Below are positions 50,836-59,074 of a stretch of 64,000 nt of DNA, one piece after another. The notes below the pieces were generated by a model. The model was not told the DNA's origin. It was given only the letters and a program-made list of their open reading frames with translations, and searched no databases. The stretch is from Spirosoma sp. 48-14. GTDB taxonomy: Bacteria; Bacteroidota; Bacteroidia; Cytophagales; Spirosomataceae. Position 1 is the first letter of the stretch, and each line of letters begins with the position of its first letter. The position numbers and the translations under genes were made by a program. The stretch covers positions 323,215 through 387,214 of the forward strand of contig NZ_MKUD01000063.1 of NCBI RefSeq assembly GCF_001898575.1, given 5' to 3'.

Positions 50836-52272
50836 CTACTTATAAATCGCCAAGGCCTCAAACGTAGCGGGTACAGGCTTCGGTGTACTTGGGTTCGAGT
50901 TGATCTCATTTTGCGGGTAGATAAACCGCCAAGGCAGTTGGGTACCACTATTCGGCGTCAGCTTGATCCCATACGCTTCGGTCCGAGTCCGGCGTTCATC
51001 GTTCCAGCCAATATGCTGCCCGTAAAAGGAAACGTACCGTTCCTGCAAAATTTCGCGTAGCAACGCGTTATTGGCTGTAATACCATCAGCATTTTCAATC
51101 CCGCCAGCCGCAAAATCAGCCGCTACGTACGGCTCATATTTGTAGGAACCCGCCGTTAGATAAGCCGCGTTGATGTTACCACCCGTGTTCAACCAGGCCC
51201 GGTATGCATTCAAATGACCCAGGGCCACATCAAACCCTTTACCCGAACGCAAGGCGGCCTCGGCCAATGTCAGGCTATTCTCCTGATACGTAACCAGCGG
51301 GAAACTGGCACTCTGCGCGAAGAAACCCGTTGTACCCGTTGTGTTCGGTTCCATTTTGCCAGGGCTGTTGACGCCGACTTCCAGGTAATAAAACTTGAAC
51401 CGGGCTGTCTCAATTGTTTTCGAGTTTCCTCTGTAGCGGGCACTTGTCGGATTGAGCAACGTCGTGTTATAAGCGCCCACCGCGTTTATATCACCTGTCC
51501 GTGAACTAGCCAGAAAAGACCAGTATTGGTTCTGGTTTACGTTGGCGGTGTTGCCATGTGGCGCATATAACGAATTGGCAAATACACTGATCCCGCTTTG
51601 AGCGGCTATATAGGCTTCGTCATACTTCTTCAGATCGGTCAACAGACGCGCTTTCAGCGTGTAGGCCACCTGCGTCCATTTTGTGGCATCGCCCCCAAAG
51701 TGAATGTCTTCGGTCGTCACCGTCCCGACACCCGATTTCAGATCGGTAATGGCCTCATCCAGCGAAGCCAGGAGTTTGGTATACACGGTTGGCTGGGCTT
51801 CAAAAGCTGGGTTCGGATACTTTGTATTATCGCCCGCCTGATCGAAGGGAATATCACCCCACAATTCCGTCCCCGTAGCCAGTGCATTGGCCCGCAGAAT
51901 TTTAGCAATCGCAACCATTTTACGATTACCCAGTGCCGTTGCCTGCCCAATGGTCAGCAGCGCATTGGCATTAGTGGCCTGATATACCAGATTCCAGTCG
52001 CCATCGTAAATCCCGGCCGACACGTTGTAATTATAATAATCCAGCCATTGCCTGTCGGCCCCGGACGCGTAACCCGACCAGATGGTTGTCAATCGGCTAG
52101 CCATACCCTCCTGCGTAGCCATGTTGGCAATCTCAGTCCCGGTCAGCAACAGACTGGCGGTCGATTTAGTAGGGTTGTTTGGGTCTACGTTCAGATTCTC
52201 AACAATCGACGAGCAGGCGAATAGCTGAAGACCAAACACAAGGGCGAAAACTGATCTATAGAGTCGTTTCAT
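50836..52272 (-). CDS. SusD/RagB-family outer-membrane lipoprotein 2 (SusD-like_2 type)
   Basis: A 478-residue lipoprotein with a lipobox ending at C20 (LQLFAC). NLNVDPNNPTKSTASLLLTG is the opening typical of SusD-like_2 proteins. YVSFYGQHIGWNDERRTRTE and the terminal LPWRFIYPQNEINSNPS match the usual C-terminal end. It should cap the SusC transporter encoded upstream. Unlike the first pair, this gene is separated from its susC by 115 bp that is largely a heptamer repeat. No glycan-degrading gene lies beside it; the substrate is unknown and could be peptide or glycan. Confidence 0.92.
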   Translation of the reverse strand: MKRLYRSVFALVFGLQLFACSSIVENLNVDPNNPTKSTASLLLTGTEIANMATQEGMASRLTTIWSGYASGADRQWLDYYNYNVSAGIYDGDWNLVYQATNANALLTIGQATALGNRKMVAIAKILRANALATGTELWGDIPFDQAGDNTKYPNPAFEAQPTVYTKLLASLDEAITDLKSGVGTVTTEDIHFGGDATKWTQVAYTLKARLLTDLKKYDEAYIAAQSGISVFANSLYAPHGNTANVNQNQYWSFLASSRTGDINAVGAYNTTLLNPTSARYRGNSKTIETARFKFYYLEVGVNSPGKMEPNTTGTTGFFAQSASFPLVTYQENSLTLAEAALRSGKGFDVALGHLNAYRAWLNTGGNINAAYLTAGSYKYEPYVAADFAAGGIENADGITANNALLREILQERYVSFYGQHIGWNDERRTRTEAYGIKLTPNSGTQLPWRFIYPQNEINSNPSTPKPVPATFEALAIYK

Positions 52273-52297
52273 GAAGATTTCAATGGTTAGTGCATAC

Positions 52298-52386
52298 TGG
52301 ATAATGGATAATGGATAATGGATAATGAATAATGGTGGTTAGCCTGAGACCTCATTGTACATTGTGCATTATCCATTATCCATTTA
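52298..52386. repeat. Inverted heptamer repeat (GGATAAT family) between susC2 and susD2
   Basis: GGATAAT occurs four times in tandem, followed by GAATAAT. The right side (CATTGTGCATTATCCATTATC) mirrors it. Read on the minus strand it starts 1-2 bp after the susC2 stop codon. Confidence 0.85.
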
Positions 52387-52387
52387 A

Positions 52388-55300
52388 TTAGTAGTTGATT
52401 TTTATACTGAACAGCAATGACTTCGTGTTCGGGCTGTTGAAGTAATCCTGTCCGCGCGAGTTGCTGGCTCCATTGAGTGCCGTTTCGGGATCGATCCCCA
52501 CCATCTTTGTCCACAGTACCGGATTTCGGCCCGTTACGGTAATATCGATCGACTGCAACTTGCTCTTCTGGCGGAACTTGGGCGAGCTAATAGAGTACCC
52601 CAACGAAAGCTCACGGATACGGGTCCAGCTGGCATCGGTGATAAACTGCTCGACGAGTGTACTGAAACCGCCCCCAATGGATGTGTAATACGATTGATCG
52701 AGCAGTACAGGCCCCGCGCCAAAGTCTTTGATATTACCCCGAACGGTGCTGCCAGCAGCAATCGTTTTACCCGCGTAATTTTTCAGGTCCTGAGTCAGCG
52801 TCACCTCATTACCGACATCGGCATGGGTACCAAAGTTGTAGAGCGTTCCTCGGGTACCATTGTAGAAATCACCACCCTGGAATGTCTCAAAAAGTACATT
52901 CAGCGAGATTTTCTTGTACGTCAGATTCGTGCCGAAGCCTCCCCGATAATCCGGGTTTGGATCACCAATCACGCCGAACTGCGAGGCCACCTGCGGGAAC
53001 CCATTGGCGTTCAGGTTAAGCGAGCCATCATCTTTCCGGAGATAGGTCCCTCCATAGAGTGCCGACATGGCATAGCCCACTTTCGCAACGGTACTGGCGG
53101 TTGTACTGAATCCTCCTAACGTAATAATGTCCGTTCCGGCCAGGTTCGTTACCCGGTTTATGTTTCGGCTCAGGTTTCCGAATACATTCCAATTAAAACC
53201 ACTCTTATTCAGCAGGTTGTAATTAAATTCTACTTCCCAGCCCTTGTTGGTCATCGACCCGGCGTTGGTGTATTTGGAGGTATAGCCCGTCGACCCGGCC
53301 ACCGCTACATTGAGCAACAGGTTGGTAATCTCGTTCTGGTAATAGGTGAAACCAGCCGTCAGGCGGTTGTTCAGGAAACGAAGATCCGTACCCACTTCCC
53401 ATTCGGTTTTCCGTTCGGGTTGCAGAAAAGGGTCGCCCTGAGTAGCACTGCGCACATACGCGCCATTGCCATAGCCAGCACCACTGAGCGTATTGGCCCA
53501 ACTGCTGAACGAGGCATTTACGTACGTTGTGGTGTTCCGATAGGCATCGGGTTGCACGCCCACCGTACCGTAAGAAGCCCGCAGTTTACCGAACGATAGA
53601 ACAGGGCTGTCGCGAAACGCAGGAAGTTGCGTAAACTGCCAGGCCACATCGGCCGATGGATAGTAGAACGTCGATTTTGTCTGACTACCAAAGGTTGAGC
53701 CGGATTCCCCTGCCAGCGATGCATTGACATAGAGCTGATTATAAAAACCCAGGTTCAGGGTCGAATACAGGCGGGCCATCCGGCGGTGCGTGGTTGTCCG
53801 ATAGGGCGCGTCGTTCGAGACCAGCGAGTTACCAAAATTAGCGGGTGCATCTGGAATGATGAACGTGTTCATAGTGCCACCCAGATTGAGGTATTTCCGG
53901 TCGTTGATATTAAAGCCTACAATGAGCGTACTCGTAATATTCTTGCCAAAATCCTTGAATATCCGGCCAATCAGGTCACCGTTCATCTCCGATTCTTTAT
54001 AGATATTCTCCTCATAACTTCCCAAACCACTGTTGGAGGCCGAGTTTACCGGATAGTTCGTAATGCGGTGATCGGTGTTGGCATCAATACCGCCCCGTAC
54101 CGTAACGTCGAACCAGGTGGCGGGTGTAATGAGCAGTTCTGAACTCATAATGAACCGATCAACCTCTGAAAAGTTGGTCAATTCATTGATCGCCCACAAC
54201 GGGTCGTTATAGATTGGATTAGCCAGAGCACCCAGGTAATTTCGGTACGCCCGCTGCCGGTTCGGTATCGCACTGGCCGTTGGCGACGCAAAGTAATTCC
54301 CTTTATAATCGCGACTATCGAAATCGGTAGGGGTACGCAGGTAGCCAATGTACAGACCGTTTACGCTGTTACTCCGTTGAATCCGGTTCGAGGTCGTTCG
54401 GGCATAAGTGGCGTTGGTCGATGATTTTATAACATCGTTGAACCGACGTTCGGAGTTAAACCGGAGCGTAGTCCGATTATAATCGCTTTGCCCGTTGATA
54501 ATCCCTTTCTGACGCAGATCGCCAAAGCTCAGGTAGAAATTCCCTTTTTCGTTTCCGCCACTGATCGACAGGTTATTATCGACATACGTACCCGTTCTGA
54601 AAACGGCGTCTTTCCGTATGTCGTTGTAGGTTTCCTTCGAATTTTTGGTGATAATGGGGTAATACGTCTTGCCACTATAAGCCTCAAAACGAGCCCCGTT
54701 CATATTGACAACATCGTCGCCCCCGGCCCGATTGGCAATTTTATCACCCCACGAATTGGCAACGGTCGGGTTATAAACGCCATCCGATCCCTGACCATAA
54801 TTGCTTTGCAACGGATGCAGCAAATTAGGTTTATCGAACGAAACGGTAGAGCTAAACGAGATATTGACCTTATCGCTGTTGGCGCCTTTTTTGGTTGTGA
54901 TCACAATCACCCCATTGGCAGCCCGTGAGCCCCACAAAGCCGCTGCCGAAGCCCCTTTCAGAATCTGCATCGATGCAATGTCTTCGGGGTTAATATCGTT
55001 CAGACGCGACTGCTGGGTTACCCCGGCAGCCCCGTCGCCCAGTGTCGAGTTGCTGATGGGAATACCATCTACAATAACCAGTGGCTGCGTCGAGCCCGTA
55101 ATGGTGTTCTGTCCCCGAATCTGGATGTAGGAACCAGCTCCTGGGTCACCCGCCGATTTCGTAATCTGAACGCCAGCCGCTTTACCCGACATCCCGTTGA
55201 TTACCCCCGTTTCGCCCGAGCGAACGATGTCTTTCGCTTCAATTTTGGAGGCTGTAGCTCCTCGTTTATCCGCATTCTCTTTAAACCCTAACGCACTCAC

Positions 55301-55633
55301 AATCACTTCATCGAGCGAGGTTTCGTCGTGCTGTAACCGAACCGATATAGATGTCTGATTGCCAACGGTTACCTCGGCTGTTTTCATGCCGATAAATGAA
55401 TAAATCAGTACCGCATTTTTGAACAGATTGTCGGGGATGGCAATGGAATACGTTCCTTCTGCGTTTGTTGATGCCCCAATGGTGGTGCCTTTGATCACTA
55501 CGTTTACACCGGGAAGGCCTGAGTTATCTTCGCCGGACGTGACCGTACCTTTTATAACCCGGCCCTGTGCCCAAAGCTGAAGGGGGATAAAAAAGGCAAA
55601 AAGTACGATAAGAAGTAGTTGTTTGTGCTGCAT
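52388..55633 (-). CDS. SusC/RagA-family TonB-linked outer-membrane receptor 2
   Basis: A 1081-residue TonB-dependent transporter. Signal peptide to about residue 22 (PLQLWAQ), carboxypeptidase-regulatory-like domain (GKVTSGED-like start, LPGVNVVIKGTTIGASTNAE, YSFIGMKTAEV), plug (INGMSGKAAGVQITKSAGDP, QIRGQNTITG, PLVIVDGIPIS, ILKGASAAALWGSRAANGVI) and barrel ending in Tyr (FSIKINY). A TAnnTTTG box about 200 bp upstream suggests a long leader. It pairs with the SusD gene downstream. The arrangement is typical; the substrate cannot be read. Confidence 0.94.
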   Translation of the reverse strand: MQHKQLLLIVLFAFFIPLQLWAQGRVIKGTVTSGEDNSGLPGVNVVIKGTTIGASTNAEGTYSIAIPDNLFKNAVLIYSFIGMKTAEVTVGNQTSISVRLQHDETSLDEVIVSALGFKENADKRGATASKIEAKDIVRSGETGVINGMSGKAAGVQITKSAGDPGAGSYIQIRGQNTITGSTQPLVIVDGIPISNSTLGDGAAGVTQQSRLNDINPEDIASMQILKGASAAALWGSRAANGVIVITTKKGANSDKVNISFSSTVSFDKPNLLHPLQSNYGQGSDGVYNPTVANSWGDKIANRAGGDDVVNMNGARFEAYSGKTYYPIITKNSKETYNDIRKDAVFRTGTYVDNNLSISGGNEKGNFYLSFGDLRQKGIINGQSDYNRTTLRFNSERRFNDVIKSSTNATYARTTSNRIQRSNSVNGLYIGYLRTPTDFDSRDYKGNYFASPTASAIPNRQRAYRNYLGALANPIYNDPLWAINELTNFSEVDRFIMSSELLITPATWFDVTVRGGIDANTDHRITNYPVNSASNSGLGSYEENIYKESEMNGDLIGRIFKDFGKNITSTLIVGFNINDRKYLNLGGTMNTFIIPDAPANFGNSLVSNDAPYRTTTHRRMARLYSTLNLGFYNQLYVNASLAGESGSTFGSQTKSTFYYPSADVAWQFTQLPAFRDSPVLSFGKLRASYGTVGVQPDAYRNTTTYVNASFSSWANTLSGAGYGNGAYVRSATQGDPFLQPERKTEWEVGTDLRFLNNRLTAGFTYYQNEITNLLLNVAVAGSTGYTSKYTNAGSMTNKGWEVEFNYNLLNKSGFNWNVFGNLSRNINRVTNLAGTDIITLGGFSTTASTVAKVGYAMSALYGGTYLRKDDGSLNLNANGFPQVASQFGVIGDPNPDYRGGFGTNLTYKKISLNVLFETFQGGDFYNGTRGTLYNFGTHADVGNEVTLTQDLKNYAGKTIAAGSTVRGNIKDFGAGPVLLDQSYYTSIGGGFSTLVEQFITDASWTRIRELSLGYSISSPKFRQKSKLQSIDITVTGRNPVLWTKMVGIDPETALNGASNSRGQDYFNSPNTKSLLFSIKINY

Positions 55634-56160
55634 TTCACTCCATGATTAGGTTAAAAAGAACACCTACGCCAGTGACTGACTGGTGCTAATGGAAAAAGAA
55701 CAGGCGCTTTATTACGAAGAAAGAAATCTGAGCAAGGCAGGTACCACGCCCTTCCTCGTTGTTGTACTTAGAGACTTACTGATGCTGGCCAGGCATGCAA
55801 CCGAACAACCTGTTGTCAGGCTATTTTTAATCCAAATATAATTCCAATAAAAACATAAAATCAATACTATATTTTTAATTAAAATATTTATTCACAATTT
55901 TATTCTAATATATTATTGAATATTTAAAATATTATTTCAAATTCTTTGATTATTTCAAAATAAAACCCAAAACAGCCTAAAAATTCAATCAATCAACTAA
56001 GTATTTTTTCAAGATAATTACCTGACTTATAAACAGTATTCAGCGCTACAGATCCGTATAAATAACTAGCAATAGTACCATTTTGCAATTTACGGCACTT
56101 TATTATGTGCCAATTAATGACCTAACGAAATACTATGGATCTTGGTAAAGCGTCATACCT
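55634..56160. other. Non-coding region upstream of susC2, AT-rich
   Basis: No gene is seen here. Bases 55830-56060 are strongly A/T-rich. The susC2 leader occupies the first 190 bp or so. I found no riboswitch, tRNA or attachment site. The divergent DUF4097 unit has its control elements just beyond, at 56161-56266. Confidence 0.6.
55833..55864 (-). promoter_or_regulatory. Candidate promoter of susC2
   Basis: Minus-strand TATATTTG (55833-55840) fits the TAnnTTTG -7 box. TTG at 55862-55864 lies 21 bp further upstream, a plausible -33 element. It predicts a leader of about 190 nt. Confidence 0.5.
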
Positions 56161-56196
56161 GTCCGCCAATGAACAGCCATCTGTCCGCAGACGGAC
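56161..56196. promoter_or_regulatory. Paired palindromic activator sites upstream of the DUF4097 gene
   Basis: Distal GTCCGccaaTGAAC (56161-56174) and perfect proximal GTCCGcagaCGGAC (56183-56196), centres 22 bp apart. Confidence 0.8.
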
Positions 56197-56251
56197 AGGC
56201 GAAATACCCTCCTTGCAATCAATGCACTAAAAATCAACAACTTACCTAAAC

Positions 56252-56266
56252 TGGCACACCCCTTGC
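56252..56266 (+). promoter_or_regulatory. Consensus sigma-54 promoter of the DUF4097 gene
   Basis: TGGCACACCCCTTGC has both TGGCAC and TTGC with exact sigma-54 spacing, the best match in the window. The -24 GG is 57 bp after the proximal palindrome. The gene starts 110 bp downstream; CATCTTTG at 56343-56350 may be a second, weak -7 box. Confidence 0.85.
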
Positions 56267-56375
56267 CAATCCATTCTTACCCGTATGGCTACTGCCCGAC
56301 AGGTAACAACAAACGCTAATGCAACCTTCGTAAGCAAAACCGCATCTTTGGTACATCGAAATCAAAACCAATCGT

Positions 56376-57428
56376 ATGAAACGGAATCAATTCTTCTTAA
56401 CACTCCTCGGCGTAGCAACCCTCTCGCTGACAACCCTTGCCAATCGCCCTTCCGACGACCAACCCCCTTACCAGACCAAAACCTTTTCGGGCAATATCAA
56501 CACCGTTCGGGCCGAAACCTCAGGCGGTAGCCTGACCGTAGAGGGCGGCTCAGGAAAAGAGGTAAAAGTGGAGATGTATGTACGGGGCAATAACGGCAAC
56601 GGCAATCTGGACAAGTCAGAAATTGAGGAGCGGCTCAGAGATTACGACATCTCGATTACGCAGGAAGGCAACACAGTAGTGGCCACTGCCAAACGCCGGA
56701 ACAACGACCGCGACTGGAAACGCTCGCTCAGCATTGGCTTCAAATTCTACACGCCCCGTAATATCGCTACCGACCTGCGCACTTCCGGGGGCAGCATTCA
56801 CCTGGCAGCCCTGACCGGCACACAGAAATTCCGTACCAGTGGAGGTAGCCTGCACATGAGTGATGTGGATGGCGACATCAACGGCCAAACCTCGGGCGGC
56901 AGCATTCATCTGGACGGTTGTCAGGCAAACGGCTCCGGTGAAATCGACCTGCAAACCTCGGGCGGCTCCATCGAAGCCAAATCATCATCGGGCAAAATGC
57001 GGCTGCATACCTCAGGCGGTAGCATTCGCCTGACCAATCTGAAAGGTCCTATCGATGCCCAAACCAGTGGTGGTAGCGTGAATGGCGAAGATATTGAAGG
57101 CGACATCAAAGCGGGTACATCGGGCGGCTCGGTTCGCCTGGACAACATCGTGGGCAGCATCGACGCCAGCACCAGCGCCGGTGGGGTTGACGTAAGCATC
57201 AGCAAACTGACGGGCCCCATTCGTCTGTCGACCAGCGCTGGTAGCGTTCGCGTCAGAATGCCTCTTGATAAAGGCATCAGCTTAAACCTGAGTGGCAACC
57301 ACATCAAAATCCCGCTGAGCAACTTCAGTGGCGACACAGACCGGAACCACATTAAAGGTACGCTCAATGGTGGTGGCATCCCCGTTACACTTTCGGCTTC
57401 GGCAGGCAGTGTATATGTGAACCAGTAA
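56376..57428 (+). CDS. Exported DUF4097-type beta-solenoid protein with TSGGS repeats
   Basis: A 350-residue exported protein (signal peptide about 1-22, SLTTLAN). The body is built of short rungs with a repeated turn: TSGGSIHL, TSGGSLHM, TSGGSIHLDG, TSGGSIEAKS, TSGGSIRL, TSGGSVNGED, TSGGSVRLDN, then TSAGGVDVS, TSAGSVRVR and SASAGSVYV. Spacing of about 16-22 residues indicates a regular beta-solenoid, as in DUF4097 proteins and some adhesins. It is unlike the two DUF4097 proteins at 42242 and 43108 in using SGGS rather than VNG turns. It carries the best sigma-54 promoter of the window. A role as a stress-induced envelope or surface protein is inferred. Confidence 0.88.
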   Translation: MKRNQFFLTLLGVATLSLTTLANRPSDDQPPYQTKTFSGNINTVRAETSGGSLTVEGGSGKEVKVEMYVRGNNGNGNLDKSEIEERLRDYDISITQEGNTVVATAKRRNNDRDWKRSLSIGFKFYTPRNIATDLRTSGGSIHLAALTGTQKFRTSGGSLHMSDVDGDINGQTSGGSIHLDGCQANGSGEIDLQTSGGSIEAKSSSGKMRLHTSGGSIRLTNLKGPIDAQTSGGSVNGEDIEGDIKAGTSGGSVRLDNIVGSIDASTSAGGVDVSISKLTGPIRLSTSAGSVRVRMPLDKGISLNLSGNHIKIPLSNFSGDTDRNHIKGTLNGGGIPVTLSASAGSVYVNQ

Positions 57429-57430
57429 GC

Positions 57431-57503
57431 AATGAAAAATGTAGACTGAATAATGAACAATGTCTGAGGTGCATTGTCCATTATTCAGTCTACATTTTTC
57501 ATT
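57431..57503. repeat. Inverted heptamer repeat after the DUF4097 gene
   Basis: A 32-bp inverted repeat with one mismatch (57431-57462 and 57472-57503) and a 9-base loop. Units GAAAAAT, GTAGACT, GAATAAT, GAACAAT. It begins 3 bp after the stop and ends 4 bp before the next start codon. Confidence 0.88.
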
Positions 57504-57507
57504 ACGA

Positions 57508-57858
57508 ATGAACGCTTCTTTTTTCGACCGCCGACTCCTCCTGAACATCCTCCTGACGCTGATCGGGAGCGCTTTTCTTCTGTATTGCATTCGCGTTGCC
57601 ATAGCGGCCCATCTTCCTTACCTGGTCGCAACCCTTCTGGCTACGGGTTTGGGGTTTCTGGAACCCCGTAAAGGCTGGTTTCTGGCCATTGTCCAGGCAG
57701 CATCGATCTGGCTCGTCTACACGTTCGTTCTCGAACACCCGACCAATTCCTTTAACATCGAGCTACAGAATTTTGGTTTGTACGGTTCCATGATCCTGAC
57801 ATTTGTGGGTAGTTTTATCGGTAGCCGCCTGAAGCGCGTTTTTGATCGGGGGAAGTGA
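57508..57858 (+). CDS. Small integral membrane protein
   Basis: A 116-residue hydrophobic protein from ATG 57508; a longer frame from 57460 is translated repeat and was rejected. There are about four TM helices: LLLNILLTLIGSAFLLYCI, PYLVATLLATGLGFL, FLAIVQAASIWLVYTFVL and LYGSMILTFVGSFIGS, with a basic C-terminus (RLKRVFDRGK). I recognise no family. It follows the beta-solenoid gene after 79 bp and may share its sigma-54 promoter if transcription passes the hairpin. Confidence 0.78.
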   Translation: MNASFFDRRLLLNILLTLIGSAFLLYCIRVAIAAHLPYLVATLLATGLGFLEPRKGWFLAIVQAASIWLVYTFVLEHPTNSFNIELQNFGLYGSMILTFVGSFIGSRLKRVFDRGK

Positions 57859-57868
57859 ATGGCTTTTC

Positions 57869-58420
57869 TTACTCTTCTATTGAACAGTAAAAAGGCTCCA
57901 TTTTCAGAAACAACGTTCCGCTACCTATTCGATTGTGGGTAAACAGCTGCTCATAATACGTCACCCCGCACTGCTCAAATCCGGTAAGTGTCGTAATCGG
58001 CAAATAAGGAATATCTACCTCTCTCAGCACATCCAGTGCTTCAGCTACATTGCGCATTGTAGCTAACTGAGTAGGCTTCACCCTAACAGCCATATCGCCG
58101 TCAGCTGCTTTTTTCAACCCTTCCAGTAATTTCGACAGATTGCCTGTTTCAGAACTGATCTGACTCAGTTCGACCATGTCATCACCATGCCAATGTTGCA
58201 TAATACCAATCTGGTTTTTCGCCAGAAGGAAAAGAGTAACTACTTTTTTTGGAGTATGCTGGATCTCAAGCTTTCTGCATTCTTTGGGTACTGTAACGCC
58301 CATCATGTCAGGCTTTGTTGCCGCCTTCAACCAAACAAAGAATACGATCAGTAGTAAAGCCACACTCACAATAGGCTTAAAGTCAACGTGAAGAGAAGCA
58401 GATATTCGTCGTGTCAGCAT
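57869..58420 (-). CDS. ExbD/TolR-like protein lacking the key membrane aspartate
   Basis: A 183-residue inner-membrane protein with one N-terminal TM helix and a periplasmic domain, like ExbD, the proton-driven partner of ExbB that energises TonB. ExbD needs an aspartate in the helix, in a D-F-x-P-x-V-D context. Here the sequence reads VDFKPIVSVALLLIVFF, with S19 where the upstream paralogue has D19. The periplasmic part (VVTLFLLAKNQIGIMQHW, AVRVKPTQLATMRNVAEALD) keeps the family layout. It may be a non-conducting partner subunit. It follows the other ExbD-like gene by 5 bp. No ExbB or TonB gene is in the window. Confidence 0.82.
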   Translation of the reverse strand: MLTRRISASLHVDFKPIVSVALLLIVFFVWLKAATKPDMMGVTVPKECRKLEIQHTPKKVVTLFLLAKNQIGIMQHWHGDDMVELSQISSETGNLSKLLEGLKKAADGDMAVRVKPTQLATMRNVAEALDVLREVDIPYLPITTLTGFEQCGVTYYEQLFTHNRIGSGTLFLKMEPFYCSIEE

Positions 58421-58425
58421 AGCGA

Positions 58426-58974
58426 TTAGATAATAGGTATTCTTTTAGCATATAAAGGAATCTGCATCAATACAGGAGTTGACGGGTTAGCCGCTTTATA
58501 TCGTTTGTATTTCTCCAGCATAGCCTTCTCGTCGGCAGTCAGATCGTACCCCAGATGAAACCCGATATGCCCAAGAATTTGCAGTTCGTCCAGCACGTCA
58601 ACAATATTTTTGAAAGTTGCCTGATTCGTAGGTTTAATCAGGACGATAGCCCCATACTCGTGGTTCAGGCTGATGCTCAGTAGCTGCTTCCTGATGCCTT
58701 CAACGGAGTAATCGGTTTCTAAAAACTCCGCATTCGAGCCATCGGGTCGATACGTCAGAAAACCTATTCGATTGTTGGCCAAAAGGAATACGTGTGCATC
58801 TGGTTTCGGATGCTCTGCACAGAAAATCTTCTTGGTATTACGAATAGATGTAGACATGATAGCAGGCTTTTGCACCGTTTTGATCAGCATAAAGAAGGTA
58901 AGCAGTAAAAAGGCAAGATCGACAAAGGGGGTAAAGTCAACGCGAATGGGTGTAGATGTTCGGCGGAAAGTCAT
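58426..58974 (-). CDS. ExbD/TolR-like biopolymer transport protein
   Basis: A 182-residue inner-membrane protein. The N-terminal helix reads VDFTPFVDLAFLLLTFFML, with the conserved aspartate D19 of ExbD. The periplasmic part contains DAHVFLLANNRIGFLTYRPD and AIVLIKPTNQATFKNIVDVL, the ExbD fold region that contacts TonB. By family knowledge it works with an ExbB channel to couple the proton gradient to TonB; ExbB is not encoded here. The second ExbD-like gene follows 5 bp downstream, so a hetero-dimeric ExbD pair is likely. Confidence 0.88.
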   Translation of the reverse strand: MTFRRTSTPIRVDFTPFVDLAFLLLTFFMLIKTVQKPAIMSTSIRNTKKIFCAEHPKPDAHVFLLANNRIGFLTYRPDGSNAEFLETDYSVEGIRKQLLSISLNHEYGAIVLIKPTNQATFKNIVDVLDELQILGHIGFHLGYDLTADEKAMLEKYKRYKAANPSTPVLMQIPLYAKRIPII

Positions 58975-59074
58975 AGTGGTAGTCGTTTGCTGATGGATGC
59001 AGGTAAGCGATCAATTCCATAAGTCACTATGCTTTCCTACCTTCGATGCATCCATTCCCTCCATACGTACAGAC

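Noticed and set aside
56285-56530. Short open frame starting before the DUF4097 gene at 56376
   Set aside because: It overlaps the real gene in another frame, lacks a protein-like sequence, and the gene at 56376 has a clear signal peptide.
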